64,000 nt of DNA from Callipepla californica brunnescens (GCA_023055505.1 JALIRH010000002.1:4520001-4584000); one strand, 5' to 3'; counted from the stretch's first letter, positions 38,591 through 50,893 are shown. Numbers and translations: made by a program. The notes: generated by a model not told the origin, from the letters alone.

Positions 38591-40689
38591 CAGGAAAAGT
38601 TTAGAAGTCATATGAGTCACCATGTTTGTCTGGCTGTACATCTTACACTTGTAAAAAAGCTGTAATGCAACCATTTGTATTAAGAAAGAAAAGAATGACC
38701 TTCAGGAATATTCAACTCCTTTTATATCTATTAAATAATTTCTAAAGAGTGCCTCATCTTGGCACCCAGAACAGCTGAGGGTTACTTATTTCTCTAAGAT
38801 TATTTCCGTGTAAGATATTTCAGATGCTTCAGTTAGAAGAGCAGAAAATCTCTTCATCTCTAGCTGCTCATATAATTTAAAAACAGATTGAAAAATATTA
38901 CTACTTGACTCTGAGACTAAATTAAACCATGTTTCCAAGGTTTCTCATTGCCTTTGAGAAAAGAATGTAAGTGCTCATATCCTTACTAGAGTCCTAATTT
39001 TTCTGCCCTTTCCTTTGCCTACCTCTCTTTGACAACAGTAGAGCATGTCTACTTTCATTTTACTTTGCTGTTCATCATTCCACTACCTGCTCTTCTTCAC
39101 CTCTAATTTGTCTGAAATGGAAGAAAAGGGCTGATTGCTTTAAGAGTATGGATATGGAACCAAATAAAAGTCAACACTGCTACCTTGATGAGCGTGAAAG
39201 GGCAAGAATCCCTGAGGTGAGGGTTAAAGGATATGTAAAGAGTGCTGGCTGGTGTAATTGTCAGAGAGCTGCGGGGATGCAAGGTCTGGAACTTTTATGG
39301 GCTACAGAGTTGCAAGCTTCTGCAGAGAAGAGGTGATCTGATGAAAAGGTACAAGTAGCTAGAAGTATAAAAATGATCAAGGTTGTGGCTTAACCTAGAT
39401 CCAAATGAAAACCTTGCATCACACGTATCAGGTGCCAAATTTATGCTCTGATTCAGTAACACATTGAAGTATGGAAGCTCTTCTGTTAAACTTAGTGCTT
39501 AAACACCAAAATATGTTATATCTTTTCCATGTTTTATTCAGGCCCACTTAGTTTGTGAGCTTCCAGCCCTAAATCTTGGACTCAGAATTTCTATTTGGGC
39601 TCAATATGTCTATTTGTGTTTGACCTTGGGACATACTAAGCATCTTCAGCAAAATCCTGAGATCCCTTGCATGCTGTTTGCTTGGAAGATAATGAATCAC
39701 GCAAATACTCTATAGGTTTATAAATTTTAACAAAATTTATTGTTATAACAGGATTTTATGTTAAAAAAAGAAAAAAAGAGGTCTGCCAAACATTTACAAT
39801 TGGCAAATGTCCTTTTTCACTTGCCTACTTGTGCCTACCTACATCTACAGGCTCACTGTAGGTGGGCAGTTCACAGTATACCAACTAAGCCCTGAAGCTA
39901 GAGATGAGGGCTACATTATTATATTTCAAGGAGGATATGGATTGCTCCTAACTTTTTCTATTAATTTTAGATCTACCTTCATCAAAAGTTAAAGATCCTG
40001 AGGATAATTCTGTGCTGAGAATTGCAAAAACCTGATGTGATAAAGGAGATCTGGAGTTGACTGTGATAATTGTGCCTGACTAAACTGCTTTTGTGCACTG
40101 GCACAACAGCTGTGGACATTATGGCAGCAGCTTCCCACAAGACCTGTCACCTCACTCAGTGTTTGTGTAAGACAAAGCACTGAGAGCTGAGGAAAGCTTT
40201 TGTCTTGCCACTTCCACTTGCAGGGTTCCAAAATGAGAAGTTTTTTAGGCAGGAGCCTTACCCTGTACAAGTTATTTCTTCTGCTGCCAAAAGAGTGGGA
40301 AGGAAGTGCTGCTAGTGGGAATGGTGATGAAGGTTGGGAAGAAGCACCTACAGCCTACGGGTAGCTCCTCTGTGACATGTTCTCACTCTTGTTTCCTGGA
40401 GTTCTTTGGCACCCTGCTGGGATCCTGCAGTAGAGCTGGTCACAAAGGTTTATTTTAAATATGATTCCATTGAAAAAGTATCGTGATTGATGTTGGTGTA
40501 GATTTTAAAGAAAAATGCAACAAATGAGATGCTATAAGCTATCAGTTTAGCTTCAAAATTTATATCTAAGTGTTATACATTTTTTTAAATAACTTTTTAT
40601 TTTTTTTTTCCTAATACTGCATCTAATGTAATCAAGAAAAGCTATAAGTTAATCATACTCCTTGCTCATCACACACTTCCTTGATACAT

Positions 40690-41130
40690 TGGGCCTTGCC
40701 CTGCACTGCAGCCCTTCAGGATCACGCTGCTTCTGTGGGGCTCCCCATGGTGGCCAAGAAGGCCAATGGCATCCTGGTTGATAGCGCAAATGGTGAAGTC
40801 AGCAAGAGCAGGGAGATGATCTTCCACCTGTACTTGGCACTTGTTTTTGATTCTTTTTCTCCTGGGTAACTATGGTGCAATGAAAGGTAATGGCCTCAAG
40901 CTGCACCAGGGGATGTTCATATTGGATATTAGGAAAAAATTTCTTCTCAGAAAAAGTGGTTGAGTTTTTGGAATGAGCTGTCCGGGGAGGTGGTGAAATT
41001 GCTGTCCTTGGAGGTTTTCAAGAAAAGAGATGTGGCACTTAGGAACATTGTTCAGTGGGCATGATGGGGATGAGTTGATGATTGGACTAGATGGTCTTAG
41101 TGGTCTAAACCCTACTGATTCTGTATCTCT
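40690..41130 (+). mobile_element. CR1 fragment with internal deletion
   Basis: The left part (to about 40835) has 'caagaaggccaatggcatcctgg' and 'agcagggagatgatcttccacctgtacttggcact'. The right part (from about 40870) has 'ggcctcaagctgcaccaggggatgttca', 'gatattaggaaaaaatttctt' and 'attggactagatggtct'. The CR1 sequence normally between them is missing. Confidence 0.88.
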
Positions 41131-42914
41131 TTCCTGTATTCTAGGTGGAAAATTATTGCCTTCTCTTATTCTGTCCTCTTTGAATACCATACAGAACCCA
41201 CCAAATCCATATGACAGCCAAATCCTATATAAATTAGACAGTAAGGGACAGGGGACAATGAACCACTATTTGTCTTTTACACTTTATAGATCTGTGAAAT
41301 ACCACTGACTTGTAAGATATGTAACCTTTTTCTTTTTTTTCTTTTGCCATGAGTGAGGAATATCCTTTTTTGTTTGATGCAACATTACAGAATTTTTCAT
41401 GGTAGGACTTCCAGTTTGTCATACTAATCTGTGGGAAAACAGAAAGACACCTGAAAGACAGAAAAGTATTGCTTTTTAATTTTCATGTTTTCAGCATGAA
41501 GCTAATTTTCAGGTAGGTCCTTTTTTCAGCCCCCCGTGTCTGTATAGGAAATAATAGCTTGTAGTTTTTTTCTGGTTGATTGTTCAGTAAAATCCTAGGT
41601 GCTGTATTTTTCTAGGAATGAGCCTAGATAGTTACAGTTGTTTCATCTGACCCGGAAAATCTTTTGGAGTATATAGCTACCTGCTACATATTTAGAAGTC
41701 CTCATCTGGGAATCATCATCACAAGACAAAAAGGTTTACTAAAGTTACCAGAGACAGAATGTATGTTCCTTCCTGCAGAAAAACAAGTTTAAACTCCCCT
41801 TATAACCAATGACGTTATTTCTTGAATAGAGATTTGAGGTCTCATGCTATTCTTGTGAAGAAGTCTTTCTTCCTCATTGTTTTCCAAAACAGTGTGCTGC
41901 CACAGCTCCCTAGCAGCAGTAATTCAACAGAGAAATTTTGTTGACAGGGACTGCTGGAGGGCAACTGGTCTGAGAAGCAACATGAACTCCAGGCTGAATG
42001 ACAGGACTCAGCATGCAGTCGGTTTGTTTGCAGTATTCACTGGCTTAGGGGTTATTTATTAAAATGTAGCCTAAGTCTGGATGAAATTTTAAGTCTTAGA
42101 GTTGGTCAGGTATAATTCAAGGAAGGTAGAGGCTATGTAGTTTATCTAGTTCTTTTTTTTGCCATGCTGAAGGAATGACTAGGGCTGAGAAGTATAGTTT
42201 CTCAGTCTCTCAGGGCTCCTGATGGGAGTGATCCAGTTTGCTAGAAAGATGCATCAATATTGTCCACCAAATTGCTTTTCTCAGATTCAACATCCCTTCT
42301 TAGGCTAATCTCTATAATGCCACTACTGATGTCAGTGGCGATGGAAGTCAAGTACACAGCACCTTAGGAGATGAGGTGCTCTGGCATTACTCAGAGAAGA
42401 GTAAGCCATGGCAGGATGGAGTTCAGGTGTCAGAAACAGGGCCGGTACCAGTCTTCTCCCTGGATGTATTTTTCTTCTGTTTTTGTTGTGAGTCCTTTGG
42501 GATTAGGCACTGACTTTTGTAAATCACTGGAAATGACGTGATGAGTTCTCTGAAGCAAAAATATTTGATTCACTTAAAATTAAAGACTTCCTCTGTGCAT
42601 TTCAATACAGCAGTAACTATTAACAGATGGTGAAACAAACCTCTGCACCTTGCCTGAGCATTAAGTGAGCAGTTAACATCTGAGAGGGACATTGGTTCAC
42701 CTGAGAGGAAGTCTGACCACCGGTCTGCTGAGAAGCTGAAATGTGTCAGTAGCTATGGCTTTTGAAAGGGAGAAGCAAGAAGTGGCTGTATAACCCAGCA
42801 CATCCATTAGTGGAGCCAGGCTCCCAAGGGAGGTTCTAACATCAGTGACCCAGGTGAGTCAGTACAGGTTGTCAGGGATTAATGAGTGTCCTGGCATAGA
42901 AAAAAACAAAGTTA

Positions 42915-43020
42915 ACATTCAAATTATCAGTGATCTTAAAGACGAGCTATTCACAAATGGCCAGTGAAAGTGATGATGTCAAATTCATTGCAACTGGGGT
43001 GACCTATGCAGACAGACTCA
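42915..43020 (+). mobile_element. Possible very old CR1 RT-region remnant
   Basis: 'atcagtgatcttaaagacga' and 'agtgatgatgtcaaattcat' resemble CR1 'atcaatgatctggacga' and 'gcagatgacaccaaactg' in the right order and spacing. Heavily decayed and uncertain. Confidence 0.35.
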
Positions 43021-43566
43021 TAGGAGGGATGAGATTTAGACTAGTACAGACTGCCTACATAAATAACATTGATCCTGCAAATGGGAAGGATCCAAGTCCT
43101 ATAAATCATTCAGAAATCTACTGAGCTTTCCCTAAAAACCAATTCGCTTTTTCATCCCTGCTTCTATTAGTTTCATAGCCTTCCTCCTTTGCCAACTTCA
43201 ACTTCTTGTTTCTAAATTGCATTTATTCATGGACAGTTATATGTAGTTGTTCTTGTGCCAGTGTTGTACTTTCTTGTACCTCACTCTCCTTCTTCCTTCC
43301 TGATGTTTTTCCTCTCAGTGTATTTATAGATAGAAAGAGAATCTGATTACTGTGTTTTGCTGAGTTGTCTGCCAAGTTCCTTTAGATCTTTTCTTGAAAT
43401 CAGCTTGCTGTTTCCTCATCTTTCCTTCACAGCACCTGTTCCTCATTATCCAGCAATTTTCCACGGTCTTCCTACTTTACTAAAGTCTAAATAAGCTTTT
43501 CTGCCCTGTTCTTATTTAAAAATAACATCCAATAACAGCAGCAACAACAACAAAAAACACACAATA

Positions 43567-43585
43567 ACCTCCCCCCCACCCCCAA
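43567..43585. repeat. C-rich tract
   Basis: Two C runs (seven and five) separated by A; the only such G/C-rich tract noticed here. Confidence 0.7.
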
Positions 43586-43675
43586 ATCTCCACAACGCTA
43601 TTATTTGTTCGCTCAAAGAGAGATACTACCTAGTCTAATTCTCATGTGCCAGACGTAGTCTATGGATTGTGTATT

Positions 43676-43872
43676 AGGTTAGACTGGATACTAGGAAAAG
43701 GCTCCTCACCAGAAGGTGGAGCAGGCTCCCAGGACAGTGATCATGGCTGCTGCTAGAGTTGGACAGAATTCTCAGACATAGGGTTTGATTTTTGAGTGGT
43801 TCTTTGTGGAGCCAGAGGTTGGACTCAGTGATCCTTATCAGTCCCTTCCAGTCTGGTATACTCTACAATTTT
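43676..43872 (+). mobile_element. CR1 3' end fragment (type with 'gacatagggtttg')
   Basis: 'gatactaggaaaaggctcctcacc', 'ctcagacatagggtttgatttttgagtgg', 'gccagaggttggactcagtgatcctt' and 'cccttccagtctgg'. 5' truncated. Confidence 0.9.
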
Positions 43873-45447
43873 TTCCCCTATTCTTCTCAAAGGGATGGAG
43901 AAGAATCAGGAGTGATGGAGTGGAGCTGAAACTGGGAAAAATGGCTTGGAATGGAGAGAAGTGTTGTTTTAATGTTTGATTTTGGATCTTACTATCCAAA
44001 TTGACATATTAATATTGGCATAATAATATTTCCCAATGTGAGCCTATTTTGCCAGTGATTGTAATTGGTCATTGACCCCCAGTCTTTATCTTGACCCACA
44101 AGACTTAGCAATATTTTTTCCTGTTGTTTTGCTGAGGAGACGGTTGAGAGAATGTCTGGGAGTTTGACCCTTAGCCAAGGATAACCCACCACAATTCCAT
44201 GATGCAAAAATCTAAAAGAATTACCAGAAAGTTACAGGAAGTTATTCTGAGATAGGTATACTGAAAGTGGCATGAAGTAACGTGTTATTAATACCTCCAT
44301 GCTGAGTGGTATCCCATTTCATTGCTGTGGAAATCCACTAACACCACACTGCTGTGATTTTGAAATGCTTGGACTGTGTATAAGCCAATGTGTATTTTAT
44401 TTTATTTTTTAGTTAAACAATGAAAACATGAAAGGTTTTGCAACATAATTCTTGCACTTGTTTTCGAAGAAATCAGCACCAATAGCATTAAGTCAAAACT
44501 CCTACCATTATGCATGAACAGTGTAGAGAATAGAAAGATCACACAGTTACGCTTTGGTTGACAACGTTTTTGAGTGTAAATTGTGTGTTTAGAACTCTGA
44601 AAACTGAAGAATAAATGCAGTTTGCCTAAAATGGATACCAAAAATTGCCAGAGTTTGTGCTGGGGTTATGTCCAGGTGGACAAGTACCTGCAAGTTGGAT
44701 TAGGTAGGGTAACGTGAACTTTTTGACACAAGAGAGTTTCCAAAAAAGATTTTTTTTCTCTCCTCATCAAACCCCTTCCTTCAGAGAGATGTGGCCTGTT
44801 CATATTACATCCCTAGTAAAAATTTTATTTGTTAGTGTAACCTCCATGAGCTTTTGTTTATTCAGCAATTCACAGAACACGGGGCTTTCTAACAGTTCAT
44901 TTCCATGTACTGTTGTATGTACTTTTCTGAAGCAGTAATTCAGCTGTCCTAAAGTCTCCAAGATGGACCTTTACAACTCTTATTTCTGCATTTAGGAGCT
45001 AAACACAAATCAGGATGAAAATATCTCCAACCACGTGTGAGATAACCCTGTCGTGAGGAATTTATAAATGAATAGAATAAACACCAAACATTCTGTAGGA
45101 AAGAAAATGCAAAGAAAGAGGAACTGACACTGGCATGGTTTTTCAGCAGCTCAGTGGGAGAGCTGCAAATAAACAGAGGTGACCTGTGCTACACAGGAGC
45201 TTGTATGCACTGCTTGTTATTCCTTGCTTATGAAAGTGCTGATGAGGGAAAATTACCATAAGTTTGTTTCTCTGTTTGGACTGAGCTCATGTCTTCAAAC
45301 TTTCTAAAGTGTCCTGCACCTTCTGTATAATGAGCTGGGGAAACTGCTGATGTTTTCTTCTCTTTTGTCATCCTTCCCTTAACATAAGAATCACCTACAG
45401 AATGGCAAATAACTAGAATACAACTGCTTTAGATAGGATTAAAGCTA

Positions 45448-45529
45448 ATGACAATATTTTCAAGAGACACTATCTACTGTACGGAGCAGATTTCATACAG
45501 TAGACAGTGTCTTTTAAAAATACTGTCAT
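45448..45529. other. Long near-perfect hairpin (34-nt arms, 14-nt loop)
   Basis: The left arm (45448-45481) and the reverse complement of the right arm (45496-45529) agree at 30 of 34 positions with no gap. All four differences are transitions. Read as RNA from the minus strand, three of the four become G-U pairs, leaving one mismatch in 34; from the plus strand, one is G-U and three are A-C mismatches. The size fits a microRNA precursor or a short palindromic MITE. It sits 454 bp before the second coding exon. An 11-bp direct repeat TAATGACAATA occurs at 45446-45456 and again at 45531-45541. No known microRNA or transposon family was recognised. Confidence 0.75.
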
Positions 45530-45806
45530 GTAATGACAATACCTACATATAAAATGAGTTTTTCCAGGTATGAGATTAGAACATTCGTGTTCTTCCTGCA
45601 GAAGTTTCCTCTTTCCTTATTTTTTATTAAATATTTGTCACTCTTTGTCCGATCTCACTGCATTTTGCCACAGATCATTCTCTACTCCTCTTTTCTGTAC
45701 AGGAAGTCAAGATCTTTTCACAGCCTGTCCTTATCAGACTCATATTTGGTCTCCATGTCCACTCAGACTGCTGTAAAATAGGATAAGCCTGATTAACATC
45801 AATATG

Positions 45807-45828
45807 AATTATAACTGTAGTTATAATT
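45807..45828. repeat. Perfect palindrome with 10-bp arms
   Basis: AATTATAACT, a 2-bp spacer GT, then AGTTATAATT. The arms are perfect inverted repeats. It lies between the larger hairpin and the second coding exon, 155 bp upstream of the acceptor. It is AT-rich and may simply be chance. Confidence 0.6.
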
Positions 45829-45983
45829 ATACAGCGGAATAAAAGCTTTAATATTTCTGAGCATTCCAGTTCTTGTAGGAACTTCTGTTTGTCTGTGGAT
45901 GTCCAGGATGTCTTCTCAAAGGTTTTTAAGATGGATCAAACCAACTGAGTAACAGCATGCCGTTTCTAATTCTTTCTTCCCAG

Positions 45984-46063
45984 GTACTACCAGATAAGAG
46001 CTGGATTGAAGATCCCATCCAGGATTCCACACAGGCTGTTTGCTACAATTGCAGGACAGACAG
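45984..46063 (+). CDS. FAM135B: FAM135B second coding exon (codons 26-52 plus 1 nt)
   Basis: The exon opens with G, which completes the Gly codon left by the first coding exon, then reads YYQIRAGLKIPSRIPHR followed by LFATIAGQT, and ends with the first base of the next codon. YYQIR, SRIPHR and IAGQT match FAM135B as I recall it; KIPSRIPHR is also shared with FAM135A, so that part is family-wide. The acceptor is strong: TTTCTAATTCTTTCTTCCCAG ends at 45983, with a plausible branch A in TTCTAAT. The donor is CAG|GTAAAC at 46064. The exon is 80 nt (phase 2 in, phase 1 out) and has no in-frame stop. No matching next exon (human SSSLHSACVHD-like sequence) was found to its right, so the CDS continues beyond the window. 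Strand and phase agreement with 22188-22283 makes a chance match very unlikely. Confidence 0.9.
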
Positions 46064-46237
46064 GTAAACTGCTCCTTGAGGGCTGGGACATGGCTGGAGA
46101 TGGTGTGGCATGGAGAAGGAGGGTGTGTGTGGGGAATGGGTAAAGGATGGCTGTGAACTTCAGCATCTGACTTGGATTTTCTGAATGATTTGTGGCTTCT
46201 CATGACTGGATTCTCATGTGGGATGTTAATGAGTTAG

Positions 46238-46362
46238 ATTTGAGGCATACAGCAGTGGCCTACCTGTGCAATCTGGGCTAGGGAGCTGCTTTGGCAGGGG
46301 GGTTGGACTCAATGATCTCTAGAGGTCCATTCCAACCTCTACAATTCTGTGATTCTGTGATT
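46238..46362 (+). mobile_element. CR1 3' end fragment, 174 bp after the second FAM135B coding exon
   Basis: 'tacctgtgcaatctgggctagggagctgctttggcagg', 'ggttggactcaatgatctctagaggtcc' and an intact 'attctgtgattctgtga' tail. Well preserved, so relatively young. Confidence 0.95.
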
Positions 46363-46769
46363 AACAAAACACCAGTTAATTTATTGCAACGTTGTTGTTA
46401 CCAGACTAGATTCTGTCAGTACTTGTGGAATTTAAACTGACTTTTCTCTGTTAGGATTTCATGTCAGAAGAGCAATGGAAATTCACACACTCTTATTTCA
46501 TAAGTGATTTCCTTGCTGACAGTTTACTATTCTATGAGATTCCTGGATGAAAATTGTTTCAGTGTTAATAACAGCTTGTACAGAAAAAACAATACACTCC
46601 CCTTCACACAGTATTGCTCAAAGAGGAAGAAAAATGGTGGATACAATATTAATGAGTTCTTGACTTTGAATATTACATAAAATATAATAAAAGAACAAAA
46701 AAAATCATTTTTCCTTTTTGCATTTGATCTGATCCAATGTAACATTCTTTCATGGATTAAATGTTCACT

Positions 46770-46985
46770 TTTTTTTTAATAATTTTTATTTCAATGTGAA
46801 AGTCTGGTCAAATTAACTAATATTTAATTATACATTAAAATATGAAACAGTTATTTAAATTATATTTTTATAAAATACAAATAATTATTAAAAAATCCAA
46901 AGATGTCTGAAAAAAAAAATCACAAACTCGAACTCTGAGTAAAGAAATTGTTTCTGGAAAAAAAAAAAATCTAGTTCACTTTTAA
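46770..46985. repeat. Extremely AT-rich low-complexity stretch
   Basis: Over about 215 bp there are many A and T runs and very little G or C, including two A runs near 46910 and 46960. Confidence 0.6.
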
Positions 46986-47181
46986 TATACCTTGTTGTAT
47001 GAAAAAAGGAAGTAAGAAAATGATTTTTCATTCAGTTCCAGGTAAATCACTCTTGATAGGTCCAGAATCCCATGGAGTTCCTTTATTCACTAGAAATATC
47101 CTAAATTTCCTGCAGTTTCTGGCATCATTGATCTAGAACTAAAGAAATATACCTACATATTTTTTTCCTATTAAAACAAAG

Positions 47182-47226
47182 CAAAAAAAAAAAAAAACAC
47201 AAACAAACAAACAAACAAAAAAAAAA
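47182..47226. repeat. A-rich / (AAAC)n simple repeat
   Basis: An A run, about four CAAA units, then a second A run. Confidence 0.9.
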
Positions 47227-47763
47227 CTGCTATTCTACATTGCACAAAGAATGGCAATTTTATTTAACAAGCAAACTGAACTATGTTATCTCTTTATGTT
47301 TTAGTCAGATCACTATTTTCTTCTGCTTGATACTCTTCAGTGTCCTGTTTCCTTTAACCTCTTCTTGAAACAATTCATATTAAACACGAATGGGAGATAG
47401 GCAAGGCAGGCAGTATGGTTACAGAATTGGCTGCTGAGATGCACAGTGCTAATGAAATCCAGAATGGAGTTTAAGAACTTTACTGGGCTAACATCAAGGC
47501 AGGAGGTTAAAGCTTTAAATAGTTTTTTTCTTAGCTATCTATGCAAGTGCTACTTAATTGATTTCATAGGTCCGTGAGAGAGCATTATTTAATGGGGCTG
47601 AACTTAATGGCAACCAGGCTGTAGTATTCCTTTCATTCTCGTGCCAATGAACACTCTCTGAGTTTGGGCATAACTGGGATAGGAACTAATTAAATTTCTT
47701 GGAGTGTTTCCACAAGACATTCCTATCAAAGTAGTACTATACTACTACAGGGTGGCATTATAT

Positions 47764-47932
47764 AGGATCACAGAATCATTGAATGACTTGGGTTGGAAAA
47801 AACCTCAAAGATTACCCAGTTCCAACACCCCTGCCATGGGCAGGGCTGCCAACCACTAAATCAGACTCTAGACAGGCTACCCATGGACCTGTCCAAGCTG
47901 GCCTTGAGTGTTTCCAGGGATGAAGAATCCAT
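47764..47932 (-). mobile_element. CR1 3' end fragment
   Basis: 'ataggatcacagaatcattgaatgacttgggttgg', 'ctgccatgggcagggctgccaaccactaaatcag' and 'ctggccttgagtgtttccaggg' are reverse-complement CR1. Confidence 0.95.
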
Positions 47933-48179
47933 ATAGTGAATAAACTCCTAACTAACCAAAAAGAATGAAGACAAAATAGTTGAGATTTATTGAGTTTGAT
48001 ATAAACAAAATCTTTTTATTGTTTTCCTTATTAGGTTCTTAGCATCTATGAGAACTAAGTAAAACTTTCTAGAAATCGTTATTAGTAGTATTTCTCTTCC
48101 AGTGCATGCAACATTTAATTTTTATTAAATTCTACGTGATTTACAATAGAACTCTATTAATGGACAGCATTAGCAATGT

Positions 48180-48512
48180 TTAGTTTGCTTCCTGCTTGAT
48201 ATTTTCAGCTGCATAATCAGAAAATACAATTCTGACAAATTCAGCAGAAGTGAATCCACCCTGTAGAATTGCCAGCATGCACAGGGCAGAACTAGCAAGA
48301 TGCACAGGAGCTCTAATGAGGTGGCCATTAACATGGTCCATAAGTTTGCTGTAACCTGTATATATATTCTGGGAAAAGACTGGGCTATGCACACCTGCTA
48401 AAATAATAGGAAACTGCTGAGGACCAGTATCCCCTGTAGTTTGGCAATGTAGATCATTAAGACTGCACATTAGGTTGTGTTGACTCAGAGTGCAGCATGT
48501 ACATATACACAT
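48180..48512 (-). other. Unidentified 110-codon reading frame, coding-like but unassigned
   Basis: The minus strand reads 110 codons without a stop, including PQQFPIILAGVHSPVFSQ, APVHLASSALCMLAILQGG and SAEFVRIVFSDYAAE. The residue mix looks more protein-like than most chance frames here, and it lies between two CR1 copies without overlapping either. I do not recognise it. It runs antisense to FAM135B, has no visible promoter or splice context, and AT-rich sequence resumes on both sides. It may be a chance frame, a fragment of a processed pseudogene, or part of an unrecognised repeat. Confidence 0.2.
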
Positions 48513-48575
48513 GTAAATATAAATGCATAAAATATATACAATAATTTAATAGCTCTAACCATTATTAGTCTTTGC

Positions 48576-48840
48576 ATCACAGAATTGCAGGGGTTGGAAG
48601 GGAACTCAAGAGATTGAGTTCTGAACCCTCTGCTGTATTAGGATCCCTACAGTAGGTTGCGCTGGTAGGCATCCAGAAAGATCCTGAATATCTCCACAGA
48701 AGGAGCCTCCACAATCCCTGTGGGCAACCTGTTCCAGTGCTCCATCACCCTTCTTCATGTTAGCCTGGTACATCCTATGTTCAAGTTTTAGGCCATTACT
48801 TTTTGTCCTATTGCTATGCACCACTGAGAAAAGTGTGGTG
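48576..48840 (-). mobile_element. CR1 3' end fragment
   Basis: 'atcacagaattgcaggggttggaagggaactc', 'gagcctccacaatccctgtgggcaacctgttccagtgctcc' and 'ggccattactttttgtcctattgct' are reverse-complement CR1. Confidence 0.93.
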
Positions 48841-50402
48841 CATTTCCTTAAAGACAAGAGTAGACTGGTGACTAATGACTTCCTCAGTGGTGAAAAGGAG
48901 AAAGCGAACAAGGCTGACTGAGCTTTGGTTTCTCTCGTGTTGATTTTAAAACCCATGAGATTTAGCTTCCTGTCTCTGAACAGGCACCATGACTGATGCA
49001 GCCTGCTTTTGGCTTATGAAAAACAAGCCATGGTTACTACTTTTTTTTGCTAATAACATGTACTTTATCAGTTTCAGCATCAGTTCTGAAGGGCTGAGCT
49101 GATGTAGATGCATCTTAAAGCGAAACTCTAAGTGCCTTTTTGAGTGGATTTTTTTTTCCTCTACTGCTTTTCATCAAAATGGCTTATTAAAGCTGTGGCA
49201 CAATGACTGTTCACCTGCAGCATACATTAGGCTGAATGTGCAAAAAGAGTTGAAGGATCTGGGAAAGTGAAAGTGACATCTCATAGCAACATATTGGTAT
49301 AATTAACTCATTGGCTGAGTTATTTCATGATAGGCTAAGTATCTTCTGTAGGTGTTTCCATAAGTGTTTGAGCAATTATATAAATTTTAGCACAAAGATT
49401 TGGAGAACTACGAACATGCTGTCATTAAGTGTTTTCTAGGCTATAGATAGAAGATACAAGGAACTTATTTTTAACTTATCTTTAAAAAATATATATTTTA
49501 AAATTTTCCAATAAGCACACAAGATCATTGTGAAATTACTGGGAGAAATAACAGTGGTCTGAAGCCGTTAAGATTAGCTGTTTTTATCTAAATTTCCTGT
49601 ACCACCTGAGAGTGGAGATAGGTGGAGATTTCTTAAAGTGGTATGTTGGGTTAAACAAAGGAAGTTGAATTATGTTGCTGAAGAAGCCAGTGAAGACAGA
49701 TCTCTATAAAGGTTTGAGTTTTCTCTGCAGTGTTTTGCAGTAGAATACACACCACCTCAATGCATTACTTTTTGGAAAGAGATTTAATCCTTGTTAGTGA
49801 AAGTTGAAGTAAGATTTTGGTATATAAACTATTTTAGATCCACTGTATCTTATTCTCATACAACACAACAGTGAATAGCTGCTAACCTGATCATGTTACA
49901 GATTAGGATAAAATCTTATGTGAACATTTGGAAAGAATTACTTAGTAATTTTATAACTAAAGAAGTTACTTAGGACTTTGATTTGTGTCCAGATTTTGTT
50001 TCTCCCCTGCAGAATCACCACATGGCCAGTTTTCAAACAGATTTTCTAAGCAGACAAATATTTTTGGCAAGTTGTTCTGAAAATATGACAAATAATGCAA
50101 AGTGTTTAGGAGAAATTGTTAACTATCAGTCTAATCTTAGTAGACTGTAGCGGTGTTGCACCTATTTTGACTCACTTAAACTGGGTTATTTGCTAAGTGC
50201 AGAAAGCCAGAGAGACAAGAAGTGTGTGTTTCTTTTTTAGTTATCTCCAGCAAGACAGTGGAGGTAAGATGTGATATTTACTGTTAAACATTGGCTCCTT
50301 TGGCTGATGCTGTAGAGATGTTTAATGTGGTTTGATGATTTCTTATAAAATGGTATAACTGCCATTAAGAGTCAAGGAAAAATTCATATTATTCAAATGA
50401 GA

Positions 50403-50470
50403 TGTGAGGAAAGGAAGCTAGAAGAGAATGTGAGGAAAAGAAGCTGAAAGAGAATATAAGAAAATGAAGG
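50403..50470. repeat. 26-bp purine-rich tandem repeat, about 2.5 copies
   Basis: TGTGAGGAAAGGAAGCTAGA and TGTGAGGAAAAGAAGCTGAA begin units 26 bp apart (50403, 50429). A decayed third copy follows. Confidence 0.8.
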
Positions 50471-50893
50471 ACATTACTGGAACCTGTTTCTGATTTTTGC
50501 TAGACCGTTCCTGATCACTCACATTGAATGCTTGCAAGACCGCTTTGCCTTTCTCTGTAAATTAAATGTTAATTCTGTGACTATCTCAGAACTATGTCAA
50601 GGGCTATTTATATTTATAATCTGTTCCTTGACCAACTATTTATGTCTGTTCTTAATAGGCAGTTAATGATCCTAATTTCTTGGTTAATGTTTGGATATCT
50701 CAAAGAAACTTCCACTGAAGTAATTTTGCCTTAAAGAAAAAAAAAACCTTTTCATACAAACTGTTTCTTAATACAGTCAAAACAGGCATTTGTAGTCAGT
50801 TGCTCATTAGAGCAAGAAGAAACAGCACCATGACTTGTGGAATATTATGCAATTGCAGTCATTAGTTTAAATAATTCTTTGAAAGGTAATTTC

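Noticed and set aside
42930..43124. 64-codon plus-strand frame
   Set aside because: It overlaps a probable ancient CR1 remnant and shows no domain.
45533..45781. Two overlapping plus-strand frames just before the second coding exon
   Set aside because: Pyrimidine-rich intron sequence with no in-phase splice sites; FAM135B continuity does not need them.
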